NCBI RefSeq assembly: GCF_001425835.1
Contig: NZ_LMDP01000001.1
Coordinates: 1,055,476-1,119,475, forward strand
Reading direction: 5' to 3'
Source of the DNA: Afipia sp. Root123D2
GTDB taxonomy: Bacteria > Pseudomonadota > Alphaproteobacteria > Rhizobiales > Xanthobacteraceae
Length of the DNA stretch: 64,000 bases
Part shown: one piece after another, positions 18,720 to 28,470 of the stretch
How positions within the stretch are numbered: the stretch's first letter is position 1
Layout: each line of letters opens with the position of its first letter
Notes under the pieces: model-generated
Databases searched by the model: none
The model's input: the letters and a program-made list of their open reading frames with translations, nothing else
What the model was told of the DNA's origin: nothing
Program-made: the position numbers and the translations under genes

Positions 18720-19422
18720 GGAATTGTCGGCAACTTTATGCCGGCAACGTCAGGTGAGCCGCCAGCATCGTCCGTTCTCGAAACGGATTTGAACCGGGCG
18801 GCTCGGGTTGACGATAGAGGGTGTCGGCGAGACATCAGGCGAGACGGTCGGATCGCCATCAGGACGGGGCAACCCGGTTCGGTAATGGTTCGGCAGAAAA
18901 GCGGAAGTGCTTTTCGTTCGTTGCGGAACTTGAATTCCGCAATTTCGGCGGATCGATTGTCCGGTTGAAATCTCTGCTCTGACGTGTTCACCGACGCCCT
19001 CGTTCCACCGGCTGCTCCGTGCAGCCGTCAGAACGAGGCCTTGTCCCGTTCAGCCGGCCGATAAGATTCCCGGCCGCCACTCTCTCTTAATTCCCAGACA
19101 CCAATTCCGGACCGCCGATCGGCGCGACCTGATCTTATACCGCGCTGTTGTCGCGATGGTTATCACCGCATCAAACACCACGGTGAATCGATTTTCACGA
19201 TTGCCGAAAACCCTTGCGAATGGCTGGTTTTCGAGATCGTGCCCGCCGCGCACCCTTTCCTTATTCACGTTCGATTCATCGCGATATTTAAACTGCTCTT
19301 CAAATTTTACGGGTCAGATGATCGCAACAAGCCGGCAAACGGCGAGGCGAATTTCAGGCGCGTTATCAGAGAGACAGGAGCCGCATCCGGACATCCGGTG
19401 TGGCCAGAGATGGAGAGACAGG
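18707..19422. other. Gene-poor stretch, no supported gene
   Basis: About 700 bases between the lysine-rich gene and the Sel1-like gene. Open frames here (for example 18738-18968) lack a ribosome-binding site and look like chance frames. Apart from the hairpin at its left end I see no clear RNA gene or repeat family. Base composition is slightly more AT-rich than neighbouring coding DNA. The right end must carry the promoter of the gene at 19423. Confidence 0.4.
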
Positions 19423-19689
19423 ATGTTCCAGGAACTGATCGAGACCGCGGCGGCGATGCCGGCGGAAACTTGTGCGAGCGGCGATGTGCTGTTCGATCTC
19501 GGCATGATGTTTTCGACCGGCCGCTCGGGCATGGTCGATCTCGTGGCCGCACATAAGTGGTTCAATCTGGCCGCGCTGAAGGGCAGGGTGGACGCTCTCC
19601 CGCTGCGTCGGGAAATCGCGGAACTGATGTCCGAGGAGCAGATCGCGATGGCCCAGCGCGAAGCACGGGCGTGGATGACGATGCACTGA
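19423..19689 (+). CDS. Sel1-repeat-like small protein (88 aa)
   Basis: An 88-residue protein with a single Sel1/TPR-like unit: DVLFDLGMMFSTGRSGMVDL then VAAHKWFNLAALKGRVDA, followed by a basic helix ending MSEEQIAMAQREARAW. The A-H-K-W-F-N-L-A-A core is the standard Sel1 signature. I use the ATG at 19423, preceded by GGAGAGACAGG; the frame is open further upstream but that part has no family character. Conserved in Bradyrhizobium-type genomes; probably a protein-protein interaction module of unknown partner. Confidence 0.8.
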   Translation: MFQELIETAAAMPAETCASGDVLFDLGMMFSTGRSGMVDLVAAHKWFNLAALKGRVDALPLRREIAELMSEEQIAMAQREARAWMTMH

Positions 19690-19740
19690 CCGTTCTGCCG
19701 GTCAGATGTAGCGTTGTTGCAATCAAACCGGCGGTGCAAG

Positions 19741-19832
19741 TGGCGGAGACGGAGGGATTCGAACCCTCGATACCCTTTTCAAGGTATGCTCATTTAGCAA
19801 ACGAGTGCCTTCAGCCGCTCGGCCACGTCTCC
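19741..19832 (-). tRNA. tRNA-Ser (anticodon GCT)
   Basis: The minus strand reads GGAGACG at the 5' end and CGTCTCCG-CCA at the 3' end, giving a 7-bp acceptor stem with the CCA encoded. The T arm GGTTCGAATCC is perfect. The anticodon arm CTCGT-TTGCTAA-ATGAG carries GCT, decoding AGC/AGT. A long variable arm (TACCTTGAAAAGGGTA) is diagnostic of the serine class. Total 92 nt. No integrase or direct repeat of its 3' end is seen nearby. Confidence 0.97.
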
Positions 19833-20326
19833 ATCGACGCCCGATATGCCTGACACGGGGGTGAGCCGCAAGCTCCGATTCCCCTTGTCGTTGTCGAATT
19901 TTTTCCCGGCACGGGCCGCACACATTGCGGCGAATTAACGAGAACCGGCGAGCGGTAAGGTCACGGCACGTCTGCTGCGCGACACGTCGTCAGCGACGGA
20001 AACTCCCGCAATCGGGAATCCAAATAGTCATTTAAATACCGTCACTTGCTGCGCTGCGGCACGTCGTCGCGTGGCATGAAAGTGACGTTTGAAATGTCTC
20101 TTTGCTTTTCATCCAGGTGTCATCGAACTCGGCCGGCTCTGATGTAGGTCGCGTCTTGAGGGCGTGGAATTCCATGCCGTCCCCTGACGGACCGTCCGGC
20201 GCGCAATTCAGCGCAACCCGGCGCGAGACGGCAGTTGGCAGAAAAGGGTCAACGCAGACCGGCAAGGGGCACGATGCGATCTGCATCTGCAAAGCCGGGG
20301 ACCCAAGTGAACTCACTGGAGGTGTT
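19833..20326. other. Leader region between tRNA-Ser and first porin
   Basis: About 490 bases without a supported gene. The frame of the downstream porin stays open across much of it, but the upstream part has no porin similarity. A strong ribosome-binding site (GGAGG at 20318-20322) sits at its right end. It likely contains the porin promoter and a long 5' untranslated region. I cannot place the promoter with confidence. Confidence 0.4.
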
Positions 20327-21778
20327 ATGACTATTGTGACTATGACGAAAAGCTTCATCCTCGGGTCGGCGGCGGGCCTGATCGCGATGTCGGGGGCTGG
20401 CGCGGCGGATCTTCCCCTCAAGGCCAAGGCAGTTGAATACGTAAAGGTCTGTTCCCTTTACGGCTCTGGATTTTTCTACGTTCCCGGCACGGACACCTGC
20501 ATCAAGCTTGGCGGCTATCTGCGCTCCGATCTGACGATTCACGGCGGCACCCACCACAATCCGTACTGGAACGGCGCAGGCGGCGCGGGTGGCCGGGACG
20601 CCAACGGATTCAACTGGCGTTCGCGCATGGCGGTCACGATCGACACCCGTACCGCGACCGAATACGGCGTGGTCCGCACCTTTGGCCAGGGCGATTGGCA
20701 GTGGTCGACCGGCGATGTACCCGGCGGCGGCGCGTTTGCTCTCGAGCATGCGTTCGTGCAGTTCGCGGGCTTCACCTTCGGCAAATCCGCATCAGCCTAT
20801 TCGACGCCATGGAACGGCGGACCGGGCAACAACACGTCGTATCTGATCGGCGGCAACGACACGAGCACCGGCGTCAACAACGTTCAGTATACCTTCGACT
20901 TCGGCAACGGCCTGTCGGCCAGCCTCGGTGTCGACGAGCCGATCGCCTACGATCGTACGGTTCTGGGTAATCTGGGTGCGTTCGGTTCTCCGACGCCAGC
21001 GGTTCTCGGCACCGTTGGCAACGGATATGGCGGACAAGATGTTCCCGACTTCGTCGGCAGAATCAGGCTCGATCAGGCTTGGGGTCTGGTCCAGCTGTCG
21101 GGCGCGGCCCATCAGCTCAATGCTGCGTACTACGGCGCGAACGAACTCACAGGCCACCCCGATAATGAATGGGGTTTCGCGGTTCAGGGTGCGTTGGAAC
21201 TTCGTAACCTGCCGACGGGGCCTGGCGACCGGTTGCGGCTGGATGCCACCTATGCCGATGGCGCCACGCGCTATGTGATTGCGACCAGCGGCACGTCTCC
21301 AAGCTTCGCGATGTTCGATTCGGGGAGTGGCGTGGCTTATCAGGGCGTCGGCTTCGGCTTCACTTCTGATGGCCTCTACGGTGTCGGCTCGAACATTGAG
21401 AAGACCCGGGCGTGGGGCCTGCGCGGCGCCTATACCCACAACTGGAATCGCTATTGGCAGACTGATCTCTTCGGCAGCTACTCGTCGGTGAACTACAATG
21501 AAACCGCGAGCACGATGTACTGCGCCGGTTATCGCGCCCGCGTTGCCGGAGCCTATGGCTGCGATCCGGACTTCAACATCTACCAGGTCGGTCTGCGCAC
21601 CGGCTGGACTCCGGTCAAGAACCTGACGCTGAGCGCTGAAGTCATGTACGCGTTCCTCGATCAGAGCTTCGATGGGGCGGCCGTCATGTCGCCGGGCGGC
21701 GTGAAGCCGACTGCGGTCTATTCCTTCGGGGATCAAGGCACGACATCGGTCAATTTCCGTATTCAGCGGAACTTCTGA
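20327..21778 (+). CDS. Outer-membrane porin, Omp2b/RopA type (copy 1)
   Basis: A 483-residue trimeric general porin (Porin_2 type). A signal peptide ends in GAGA, with mature ADLPLKAKAVEYVKVCSLYG. A conserved cysteine pair frames the first loop (VCSLYG ... TDTCIKLGGYLR). The constriction-loop region is rich in Gly/Asn, and the chain ends NFRIQRNF with terminal phenylalanine for BamA recognition. Two ATGs at 20327 and 20342 are possible; GGAGG at 20318 favours the first. It is followed by a hairpin and then a closely related second copy, a tandem duplication. Its codon use is less biased than that of copy 2, suggesting lower expression. Confidence 0.95.
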   Translation: MTIVTMTKSFILGSAAGLIAMSGAGAADLPLKAKAVEYVKVCSLYGSGFFYVPGTDTCIKLGGYLRSDLTIHGGTHHNPYWNGAGGAGGRDANGFNWRSRMAVTIDTRTATEYGVVRTFGQGDWQWSTGDVPGGGAFALEHAFVQFAGFTFGKSASAYSTPWNGGPGNNTSYLIGGNDTSTGVNNVQYTFDFGNGLSASLGVDEPIAYDRTVLGNLGAFGSPTPAVLGTVGNGYGGQDVPDFVGRIRLDQAWGLVQLSGAAHQLNAAYYGANELTGHPDNEWGFAVQGALELRNLPTGPGDRLRLDATYADGATRYVIATSGTSPSFAMFDSGSGVAYQGVGFGFTSDGLYGVGSNIEKTRAWGLRGAYTHNWNRYWQTDLFGSYSSVNYNETASTMYCAGYRARVAGAYGCDPDFNIYQVGLRTGWTPVKNLTLSAEVMYAFLDQSFDGAAVMSPGGVKPTAVYSFGDQGTTSVNFRIQRNF

Positions 21779-21790
21779 CCATTCGCCAAG

Positions 21791-21834
21791 CCGAAAGTTC
21801 CGGTGAGAAATCGCCGGGACTTTCGGTCTGTTTT
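21791..21834 (+). terminator. Hairpin terminator after porin 1
   Basis: 13-bp stem CCGAAAGTTCCGG / CCGGGACTTTCGG with one wobble pair and a 10-base loop, followed by TCTGTTTT. A reasonable intrinsic terminator that separates the two porin transcripts. Confidence 0.75.
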
Positions 21835-22298
21835 CGCCCGGACTCGCCAGTATTGTGCGTCAGCAAGCCGGGGCGTGATTCGGGGCATTCCGGGCCCGAT
21901 TCAACGCAGAGCGACGGGCATCAGATTTTGGGCGTGTTTACGCCACAAAGTGGAACCGAGTTGAAAAGTAATTAAATTCAGTAGGTTGCGAGCTTTTGAT
22001 GACGCCGTCTGAGTGTTATTTGTGCAACACATATTTGAAAACGGCAGGAACTGCACGCTTCTGTCACGGTCCTTTGTTGCGCCTTTAGGGTCCTTGGGTA
22101 ATTGTGGCCTTGCGACGGAGGGGGGCATCCCGAGGTCGTCCCGTTTGGGGGTTTCGCTTAAGTCGCTCGCGTTTGTGCGGGAGTGTCCGAAAGCGCGAAG
22201 CGACCAGGCGGTCCACGGGGATCAGGGAACCATACCTCAGGTGTCATTTGCACCAGCGGGCCGGAAACCTTCCCTACACAGAGCAACTTGGAGGTTTT
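21835..22298. other. Long leader upstream of second porin
   Basis: About 460 bases between the first porin's terminator and the second porin's start, with no supported gene. There is an AT-rich section at 21955-22040, a plausible promoter zone, and a strong GGAGG at 22290-22294. A long leader before both porins suggests post-transcriptional control, as known for many outer-membrane protein mRNAs, but I see no specific sRNA target. Confidence 0.4.
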
Positions 22299-23747
22299 AT
22301 GAGCAAGATTAAGAGCCTTATCCTGGGTTCGGCGGCGGGTCTCGTCGCGATCGCCGGGGCACAGGCAGCTGATCTTCCGTTGAAGGCCAAAGCGGTCGAA
22401 TACGTGAAGGTTTGTTCCCTGTACGGCGCCGGTTTCTACTACATCCCCGGCACTGACACCTGCATCAAGCTGGGCGGCTACCTGCGTTTCGACGCCAACT
22501 ATCATGGCGGCGTTTACGACGCTCCGTTCTGGAGCTTCCAGAATGGTGCCAACACCCGCGACGTGAACCAGCTCAACATGCGTTCTCGTATGGCTGTCAC
22601 GATCGACACCCGCACCGCGACCGAGTACGGCGTTGTCCGCACCTTCGGTCAGGGTGACTGGCAGTGGTCGACCGGCACTGACGTTCCCGGCGGCGGTTCG
22701 TTCGCCCTCGAAAACGCCTTCGTGCAGTTCGCTGGCTTCACCTTCGGTAAGTCGGCTTCGGTCTACGCGACGCCATGGCATGGGTATCCGGGCAACAACA
22801 CCTCGTTCCTGCTCGGCGGCGAAGACTCCGTCACCGGCGTGAACAACATCCACTACACCTTCGACTTCGGCAACGGCTTCTCGGCCAGCCTCGGTGTTGA
22901 CGAAGGTATTGCCTTCGACCGCACGACTGTGGCTAACCTCGCCGCTGGTGGTATCACCAACACCGGCCTGAACACCGTCAACGGTTACGGCGGCCAGGAC
23001 GCTCCTGACTTCGTTGGTAACTTGAAGCTCGATCAGGCCTGGGGTCTCCTCCAGGTGTCGGGTGCCGCTCACCAGATCCGCACCGGCTACTATGGTGCGA
23101 CTGAAGTGTTTGGCCATCCGGAAAGCGAGTGGGGCTTCGCAGTGATGGGTGCCATCGAACTGCGCAACCTGCCGACGGGCCCGGGCGACTACCTGCGCTT
23201 GGATGCGTCGTATGCTGATGGCGCCACCAAGTACGTCATCGCGACCTCGGGTGCTTCGCCGTCGTTTGGCATGATCAACGGCAATACCGTTGGTTTCGGC
23301 CTGACCTCTGACGCCGTGTTCGGCGGCATCGGCGGTATTGGCAATGGCGACGTGCAGAAGACCCAGGCTTGGGGTATCCGCGGTGCGTACGCGCACAACT
23401 GGAACCCCTACTGGCAGTCGAGCGTGTTCGGCAGCTACTCGCAGGTTCGCTATAACGGCGACGCTGCGGCCCTGTACTGTGCAGCCTACGGTGCGACCGT
23501 TGCTGGTCTCGGCGCGACCTATGGTTGTGATCCGGACTTCAACATCGCTCAGGTCGGTTTCCGCACCGTCTGGACCCCGGTCAAGAACCTCGCTCTGTCG
23601 GCTGAAGTCCAGCACGTCATGCTCGACACCGGCTTCACCGGAACGACCGCTGGTGCTTACACCGTCGGTACCAAGGTTCTGCCGGTCGCCAACTTCGGCG
23701 ACGTGCACACCACCTCGGTCAACTTCCGCATTCAGCGGAACTTCTGA
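22299..23747 (+). CDS. Outer-membrane porin, Omp2b/RopA type (copy 2)
   Basis: A 482-residue paralogue of the preceding porin, with the same signal peptide style (ending GAQA), mature start ADLPLKAKAVEYVKVCSLYG and identical end NFRIQRNF. Strands are nearly identical and surface loops differ in length and sequence, especially around 200-240 and 330-400. Codon use is strongly biased to GGT, GCT, GTT, CGT and AAC, unlike neighbouring genes; this is typical of very highly expressed proteins, so it is probably the major porin. It has its own leader and a strong terminator. Confidence 0.96.
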   Translation: MSKIKSLILGSAAGLVAIAGAQAADLPLKAKAVEYVKVCSLYGAGFYYIPGTDTCIKLGGYLRFDANYHGGVYDAPFWSFQNGANTRDVNQLNMRSRMAVTIDTRTATEYGVVRTFGQGDWQWSTGTDVPGGGSFALENAFVQFAGFTFGKSASVYATPWHGYPGNNTSFLLGGEDSVTGVNNIHYTFDFGNGFSASLGVDEGIAFDRTTVANLAAGGITNTGLNTVNGYGGQDAPDFVGNLKLDQAWGLLQVSGAAHQIRTGYYGATEVFGHPESEWGFAVMGAIELRNLPTGPGDYLRLDASYADGATKYVIATSGASPSFGMINGNTVGFGLTSDAVFGGIGGIGNGDVQKTQAWGIRGAYAHNWNPYWQSSVFGSYSQVRYNGDAAALYCAAYGATVAGLGATYGCDPDFNIAQVGFRTVWTPVKNLALSAEVQHVMLDTGFTGTTAGAYTVGTKVLPVANFGDVHTTSVNFRIQRNF

Positions 23748-23784
23748 TCGGTCTCGCCTCACGGCGATACCCATCTAGACCAGA

Positions 23785-23816
23785 AACCCCCGGCAGAAAT
23801 GCCGGGGGTTTTTTGT
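23785..23816 (+). terminator. Strong intrinsic terminator after porin 2
   Basis: Perfect 10-bp stem AACCCCCGGC-AGAAAT-GCCGGGGGTT followed directly by TTTTTTG. Textbook rho-independent terminator. Confidence 0.95.
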
Positions 23817-24058
23817 TGTGCGAATCGCGCTCGCGAAAACGAGGAATCGGGGCGACGAGTGTCCCAGGCGTGGTACAGCTCATAACGTTGCACGAGCATT
23901 GCCCCGGAGCGACGCCGCAGTCGTCATGATGCGTCGCTGAACGGGGGCCGATACCACGCGTTCCGCCAATAGCCGGCTCTCATCCCGAACTCTGAATATC
24001 GAGCCGCCTTGGATGAGAAGCGCCGTCACGCCACGCGGTATTCGTGGCGGGGGAAGCC
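23817..24058. other. Intergenic, nothing recognised
   Basis: About 240 bases between the porin terminator and the end of the convergent hydrolase gene. I see no gene, RNA or repeat. Confidence 0.4.
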
Positions 24059-24937
24059 TCAATCGCAGCGGGCGCAGAAAGCCCTAATTCGGCCGATGGT
24101 CGGAGCATCGGCGAGCAGGGGCGCATGTCCTTCGTCCGCCACCTCGACGAGGTCGATATCCGGTCGCCGGGCCTGCATGTCGCGGACGCCCTGTGGCGAC
24201 AGCAGATCGGACAGGCCGCCATGGATCAGCATCAGCGGCAGACCGGCGAGCTTGTCGAACAACTCCCAGATCGCCGGCAACGGTGTTTCTGGCGTGATCG
24301 CGGCAAAGCCGTCGGCCAGCCGGGGATCGTAGGTGCGGACCAGGCCATCGCCGGTTTCGCGGAAGGCGCGGCGCGCCCATGCCATCCATTGTGCGTCGGT
24401 GAGCGATGGAAACACCGGGCTGAAGAGATCCTTGAGTCCGCTGGCGGCTTCATTCCATGTCTTTCGCGCGGGCGGGTCGGTGATATAGCCCTTGATCTTC
24501 ATCAGGCCGTCCATCTCAAGTACAGGACCGATGTCATTGAGAATAACACCGGCCAGAAGCTCCGGCTGTGCGGCGGCCAACGCCATCGAGATGATGCCGC
24601 CACGTGAGGTGCCGAGCAGGATCGCGCGATCGATGCCCGCCGCGGCGGCTATCGCCAGCACGTCGCCCATTTCCACAGGCACCGCGTATTTTGCCGGGTC
24701 TGGATCGTAGTCGGACAGGCCGCGCCCGCGGTAATCGATCGCCACCACGCGCCGCGGCATTTTCGGATCCTCCGCCAGCGCCTGCGCAATCTCTTCGAAA
24801 TCGTCGGTGGTGCGGGTCAGGCCCGGAAGGCACAACACCGGCAGGGCCGGGCCCGTTTCAGGGCCGATCACGCGCCCATGCAGCTTGAGACCGTCTGCCG
24901 ATTTGCAAAAGAGATCGCGAAACTGCTGGCTGGACAT
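24059..24937 (-). CDS. Alpha/beta-hydrolase fold protein
   Basis: A 292-residue soluble hydrolase. The nucleophile elbow GTSRGG carries the catalytic serine, with LCLPGLTRTTDDFEE as the oxyanion-side HG-like strand. A late ...LIHGGLSDLLSP aspartate and GHAPLLAD histidine complete the triad. RVVAIDYRGRGLSDYDPD is typical of esterase/lactonase-like members. The ATG at 24937 is used; an ATG 48 bases upstream is possible. Substrate unknown. It is followed by the porin region on the opposite strand and preceded by slt on the same strand. Confidence 0.9.
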   Translation of the reverse strand: MSSQQFRDLFCKSADGLKLHGRVIGPETGPALPVLCLPGLTRTTDDFEEIAQALAEDPKMPRRVVAIDYRGRGLSDYDPDPAKYAVPVEMGDVLAIAAAAGIDRAILLGTSRGGIISMALAAAQPELLAGVILNDIGPVLEMDGLMKIKGYITDPPARKTWNEAASGLKDLFSPVFPSLTDAQWMAWARRAFRETGDGLVRTYDPRLADGFAAITPETPLPAIWELFDKLAGLPLMLIHGGLSDLLSPQGVRDMQARRPDIDLVEVADEGHAPLLADAPTIGRIRAFCARCD

Positions 24938-25102
24938 GAATGCTGTACCCTCTGTTGGATTCTCGTACCGAACGTCCGTCGTCATTGCCGGACATAACCG
25001 GTCGAAGCTCGCCTATGCCTCGGCAATCGAGCCTATCGTAAGACTCTTCAAGATGGATGGCAGGTCAAGCCCGCATGACCGGTGGGTCCGATTGGGCGCG
25101 GT

Positions 25103-27298
25103 CTATTCCGCCGCGCCGCGACGCAAATCGGCCTCGATCAGCAACCGGGAGCCGCCACCGAAGCGCGACCGGTAAACCTGCAGGTTTTCCATGATGCGCT
25201 GGACATAGTTGCGGGTCTCGGAGAACGGAATCCGTTCGACCCAGTCGATCGCATCGACATTCGGATCGCGCGGATCACCGTAACGCGCAATCCATTTCCG
25301 CACGCTGCCACGGCCGGCGTTATAGCCGGCGAAGGTCATGATGTAGGAGCCGCGATAGTCGTCGATCAGGCCGCCGAGTTCGGCGGCACCGAGCGTCGCG
25401 TTATAGGACGAGTCGTTCTTCAGCCGGCTGAGATCGAAGGCCGCTCCGTATTTTTTGGTGACGTACTTTGCCGCGTCGGGTGTGACCTGCATCAGGCCGT
25501 AAGCTTTCGCCGGGGACACGACGCTCGGGTTGAACCCACTTTCCTGACGCGCGATGGCGAACACGATGGCTTTCTCGACCTTCGGTCCGATGTCCTTGTA
25601 TGGCGGAATTCCCGTCACCGGGTAGGCGTAGTGGTCGAACGGCAATCCGCGATTGAGAGCAGCCTTGCCGATCAGCAGCAAACCCCGGGCGTCGTGATTG
25701 CGCTCGGCCACTTCGCACAATGCGAGAAGCGCGTCCTGATCGGCCTTGTCGCCCATGTCCGCGAGGATCGGAACGGCAGCGTCCTCCTCGTCCAGTGCGT
25801 AGAGCAACGCGAGCGCGCGCACGATTTCGAGGCGTTCACCGCCATGCGAGCGGCCCGGTGGCCCGTTGATGCCGATCTGCGGCAGGCCCAGTTTGGCGCG
25901 GGCCAACTGGCCGTAATAGCTCGTCGCGTGTGCGGCCGCCGCCTGATAGGCGCCGCGCGCTTCCTGTGAGCGGCCGGCAGCTTCCGCTGCGCGGCCCTGC
26001 CAATAGCCGGCGCGGGCGAGGGCTGTCGGGTTAGCGGTGTTCACACCGATGCGGGCGAAATGCTGCGCGGCGGTGGCAGGATCGTGCAGGAAGCGCAGGG
26101 CGATCCAGCCGGCGGTGAACTGATGCTGCGTCTTGTAGACTGCGCGCTCCGGCACGGCGGCATCGCGTGCCACCAGATAGGCCATCTTGTTGTCGCCCTT
26201 GTCGAGCAATTCGCGGGCGAGAACCCGGCGCTCGATCCACCATTCGTTGGTGTTGATGATCCGCGCCGGTTCACGCGGTGCATGAAGCATCAGCCGGCCG
26301 GCTTCGGCGATTTCATCCTTGCGCCGCAGATACTGGATCCTGCTCAGGATGTAGATGGCGTCGCCGTGCAGTTGCGACGGTACGGCATCGAGCAAAGCGT
26401 GTGCATTGGAGGCTCGCTTGTCGACCGCGATGCGTGCCTTGACCAGCGCAACGTAGCCCGCGCCAAGCCGTTTCGCGGCGCGCAACGCAGCTGTGTATTC
26501 ATTGTCGTAGAGCAGCATGTCCATGCGGGCGCGGTCGTCGCCACGATCGATGAGTGCGCCGAACATCTCGCGCGCGGTTTCCTCGGTGGTCTCAGGGAAT
26601 GAATCGTTGCGCCATGCATCGCTGACCAGCCGTTCCGCGCCGCGCCGGTCGCCGCGGGCGAGCAGGACGCGGGCCAGCATGAATTTGCCTTTAGCAATCT
26701 CCGGCTGTTCGTTGCCGAAGAAAGCAAGAACCGTGGCATCGTCGCGCTTGTCGTCCCACAGCGCGGATTCCCCACGGCGACGAAGGAAGGATTGGCTCGG
26801 CCAACTCGGGTTGGCGGCCATGAAGGCGAGATAGCGGTCAGACGATGCGCCATTGTCGGGACTACGCAGAATGATCCATTCGGACAATTTGCGCGCGACC
26901 GGATCGCTGATGGATGTCTGCAGCTGGGTCGCGCTCTGAGCCTTGCCGGCGCGCGCCAGTTCGATGATCTGTTTCAGCGCCGTCATGTCGGCGCGCGATG
27001 TCGAGGATGTCGGCGCGACCGCCAGCGGAGCGGATGGCTTTTTCGGCACGGCGACGCGCGGCGGCACCACGGGCGTCGCCGGTACAGCCGGCGAGACCGG
27101 CGATGTCCCCTTGGCCAGGGACTGGGGCGCGGGAAGCTTGGCGATCGGCGGCGGCGTTTGCGGTACGACGCTTCGCGGGACCGGCCGCGGTTTCGGCATG
27201 GGCACGGCCCATGCGACCAGCGGCGCAGCCAGCATAATGCTGACGGCTGCAAGCATTGTGATCGGGCGAGGCAGACACTGTCGGGCAAATGGCGTCAC
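25103..27298 (-). CDS. slt: Soluble lytic murein transglycosylase (GH23)
   Basis: A 731-residue periplasmic lytic transglycosylase that cleaves peptidoglycan glycan strands to 1,6-anhydro products. A signal peptide (to about residue 31) is followed by a long proline/alanine-rich linker (about 33-95) and an alpha-helical U-domain of many TPR-like helices. The C-terminal lysozyme-like domain has the catalytic E586 in ARQESGFNP, then AYGLMQV and FAGYNAGRGSVRKWI. The start is a GTG at 27298. It diverges from dapA, which makes a precursor of the diaminopimelate in its substrate. Confidence 0.95.
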   Translation of the reverse strand: MTPFARQCLPRPITMLAAVSIMLAAPLVAWAVPMPKPRPVPRSVVPQTPPPIAKLPAPQSLAKGTSPVSPAVPATPVVPPRVAVPKKPSAPLAVAPTSSTSRADMTALKQIIELARAGKAQSATQLQTSISDPVARKLSEWIILRSPDNGASSDRYLAFMAANPSWPSQSFLRRRGESALWDDKRDDATVLAFFGNEQPEIAKGKFMLARVLLARGDRRGAERLVSDAWRNDSFPETTEETAREMFGALIDRGDDRARMDMLLYDNEYTAALRAAKRLGAGYVALVKARIAVDKRASNAHALLDAVPSQLHGDAIYILSRIQYLRRKDEIAEAGRLMLHAPREPARIINTNEWWIERRVLARELLDKGDNKMAYLVARDAAVPERAVYKTQHQFTAGWIALRFLHDPATAAQHFARIGVNTANPTALARAGYWQGRAAEAAGRSQEARGAYQAAAAHATSYYGQLARAKLGLPQIGINGPPGRSHGGERLEIVRALALLYALDEEDAAVPILADMGDKADQDALLALCEVAERNHDARGLLLIGKAALNRGLPFDHYAYPVTGIPPYKDIGPKVEKAIVFAIARQESGFNPSVVSPAKAYGLMQVTPDAAKYVTKKYGAAFDLSRLKNDSSYNATLGAAELGGLIDDYRGSYIMTFAGYNAGRGSVRKWIARYGDPRDPNVDAIDWVERIPFSETRNYVQRIMENLQVYRSRFGGGSRLLIEADLRRGAAE

Positions 27299-27552
27299 GG
27301 CGTTCCCCGGCGGCGAATCATGAAAGGCTGCTGTTTCAGGTGTATTTCATTGATTGTGTGGACAAAACGCTAAATGTGTTAGACTGGTCATAATGCCGCG
27401 ACACCGCGGCGAAATCGCGGCTTCCGCATGTCCATCATGATGCGTGCGCCGACGGTCTTGCCGGTCTTTCATCGTGGCGTGGAACTCGTTATCAAGTCGC
27501 CAACAGCCGGCAATGAATGGGCCGGCAAGAATGAAGTTTTCGGAGAATGACC

Positions 27553-28443
27553 ATGGCAGCCAAGACGAATTTTCGGGGATCCTATACCGCCTTGGTCACC
27601 CCCTTCAAAAACGGCTCGGTCGATGAAACTGCGTTCCGCGGTCTGGTAAGCTGGCAGATCGAGGAGGGCACGCATGGCCTGGTTCCCGTCGGCACGACCG
27701 GCGAAAGCCCGACCGTGAGCCATGACGAACACAAGCGCGTCGTTGAATGGTGCATCGACGAGGCGAAGGGCCGGGTTCCGGTCATCGCCGGCGCCGGTTC
27801 GAACTCTACCAAGGAGGCGATCGAACTCGCACAGCACGCCGAGAAGGCGGGTGCGGATGCCGTCCTCGTGGTGACACCGTACTACAACAAGCCGAACCAG
27901 GAAGGGCTGTATCAGCACTTCAAGGCGATCAACGATACGATCGGGATTCCGATCATCATCTATAACATCCCGGGTCGCTCGATCGTCGACATGTCCGTCG
28001 ACACGATGGCGCGGCTATATGAGTTGAAGAATATCGCGGGCGTGAAGGACGCGACCGCGAACATGGTCCGCGTATCGCAGCAACGCGCGGCGATGGGTGA
28101 GGACTTCAACCAGCTGTCGGGCGAGGATGCCACGGTGCTCGGCTACATGGCTCACGGCGGCCACGGCTGCATTTCGGTGACATCGAATGTCGCGCCGCGG
28201 CTGTGTGCGGAATTCCATACTGCGGTGATGCGCGGCGACTATGCGGCGGCGCTCAAGGTCCACGACAAGCTGATGCCTCTCCACGTCAATCTTTTCATGG
28301 AGCCGAACCCGGCGCCGGTGAAGTACGCATTGTCGTTGCTCGGCAAAATGTCCGACAAGATGCGTTTGCCGATGGTGCCGGTATCTGAACCGACCAAGGA
28401 AGCTGTGCGCAGCGCCATGGTCCACGCGGGTCTCATCAACTAG
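27553..28443 (+). CDS. dapA: 4-hydroxy-tetrahydrodipicolinate synthase
   Basis: A 296-residue aldolase-class I enzyme condensing pyruvate and aspartate semialdehyde for lysine and diaminopimelate. Key residues are visible: T48/T49 in GTTGE, Y137 in IYNIPGRS and the Schiff-base K165 in GVKDATAN. Two ATGs are close together; GGAG at 27542-27545 is too near the first (27547) and correctly spaced for the second (27553), which I choose and which gives family length. mscL and smpB follow on the same strand. Confidence 0.97.
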   Translation: MAAKTNFRGSYTALVTPFKNGSVDETAFRGLVSWQIEEGTHGLVPVGTTGESPTVSHDEHKRVVEWCIDEAKGRVPVIAGAGSNSTKEAIELAQHAEKAGADAVLVVTPYYNKPNQEGLYQHFKAINDTIGIPIIIYNIPGRSIVDMSVDTMARLYELKNIAGVKDATANMVRVSQQRAAMGEDFNQLSGEDATVLGYMAHGGHGCISVTSNVAPRLCAEFHTAVMRGDYAAALKVHDKLMPLHVNLFMEPNPAPVKYALSLLGKMSDKMRLPMVPVSEPTKEAVRSAMVHAGLIN

Positions 28444-28470
28444 ATCGTAATCGCAAATGGGAGGCTGCCT

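Noticed and set aside
18738-18968. 76-codon frame after the lysine-rich gene
   Set aside because: No ribosome-binding site, Arg/Ser/Gly-rich shadow composition, and no recognised domain.
19741-19832. tRNA-Ser as an integration (att) site for an island containing the porins
   Set aside because: No integrase, no direct repeat of the tRNA 3' end found nearby, and the porins are core-type genes.
22158-23774. A 538-codon antisense frame over porin 2
   Set aside because: Result of strong codon bias in the porin, which keeps the opposite frame open; no protein features.
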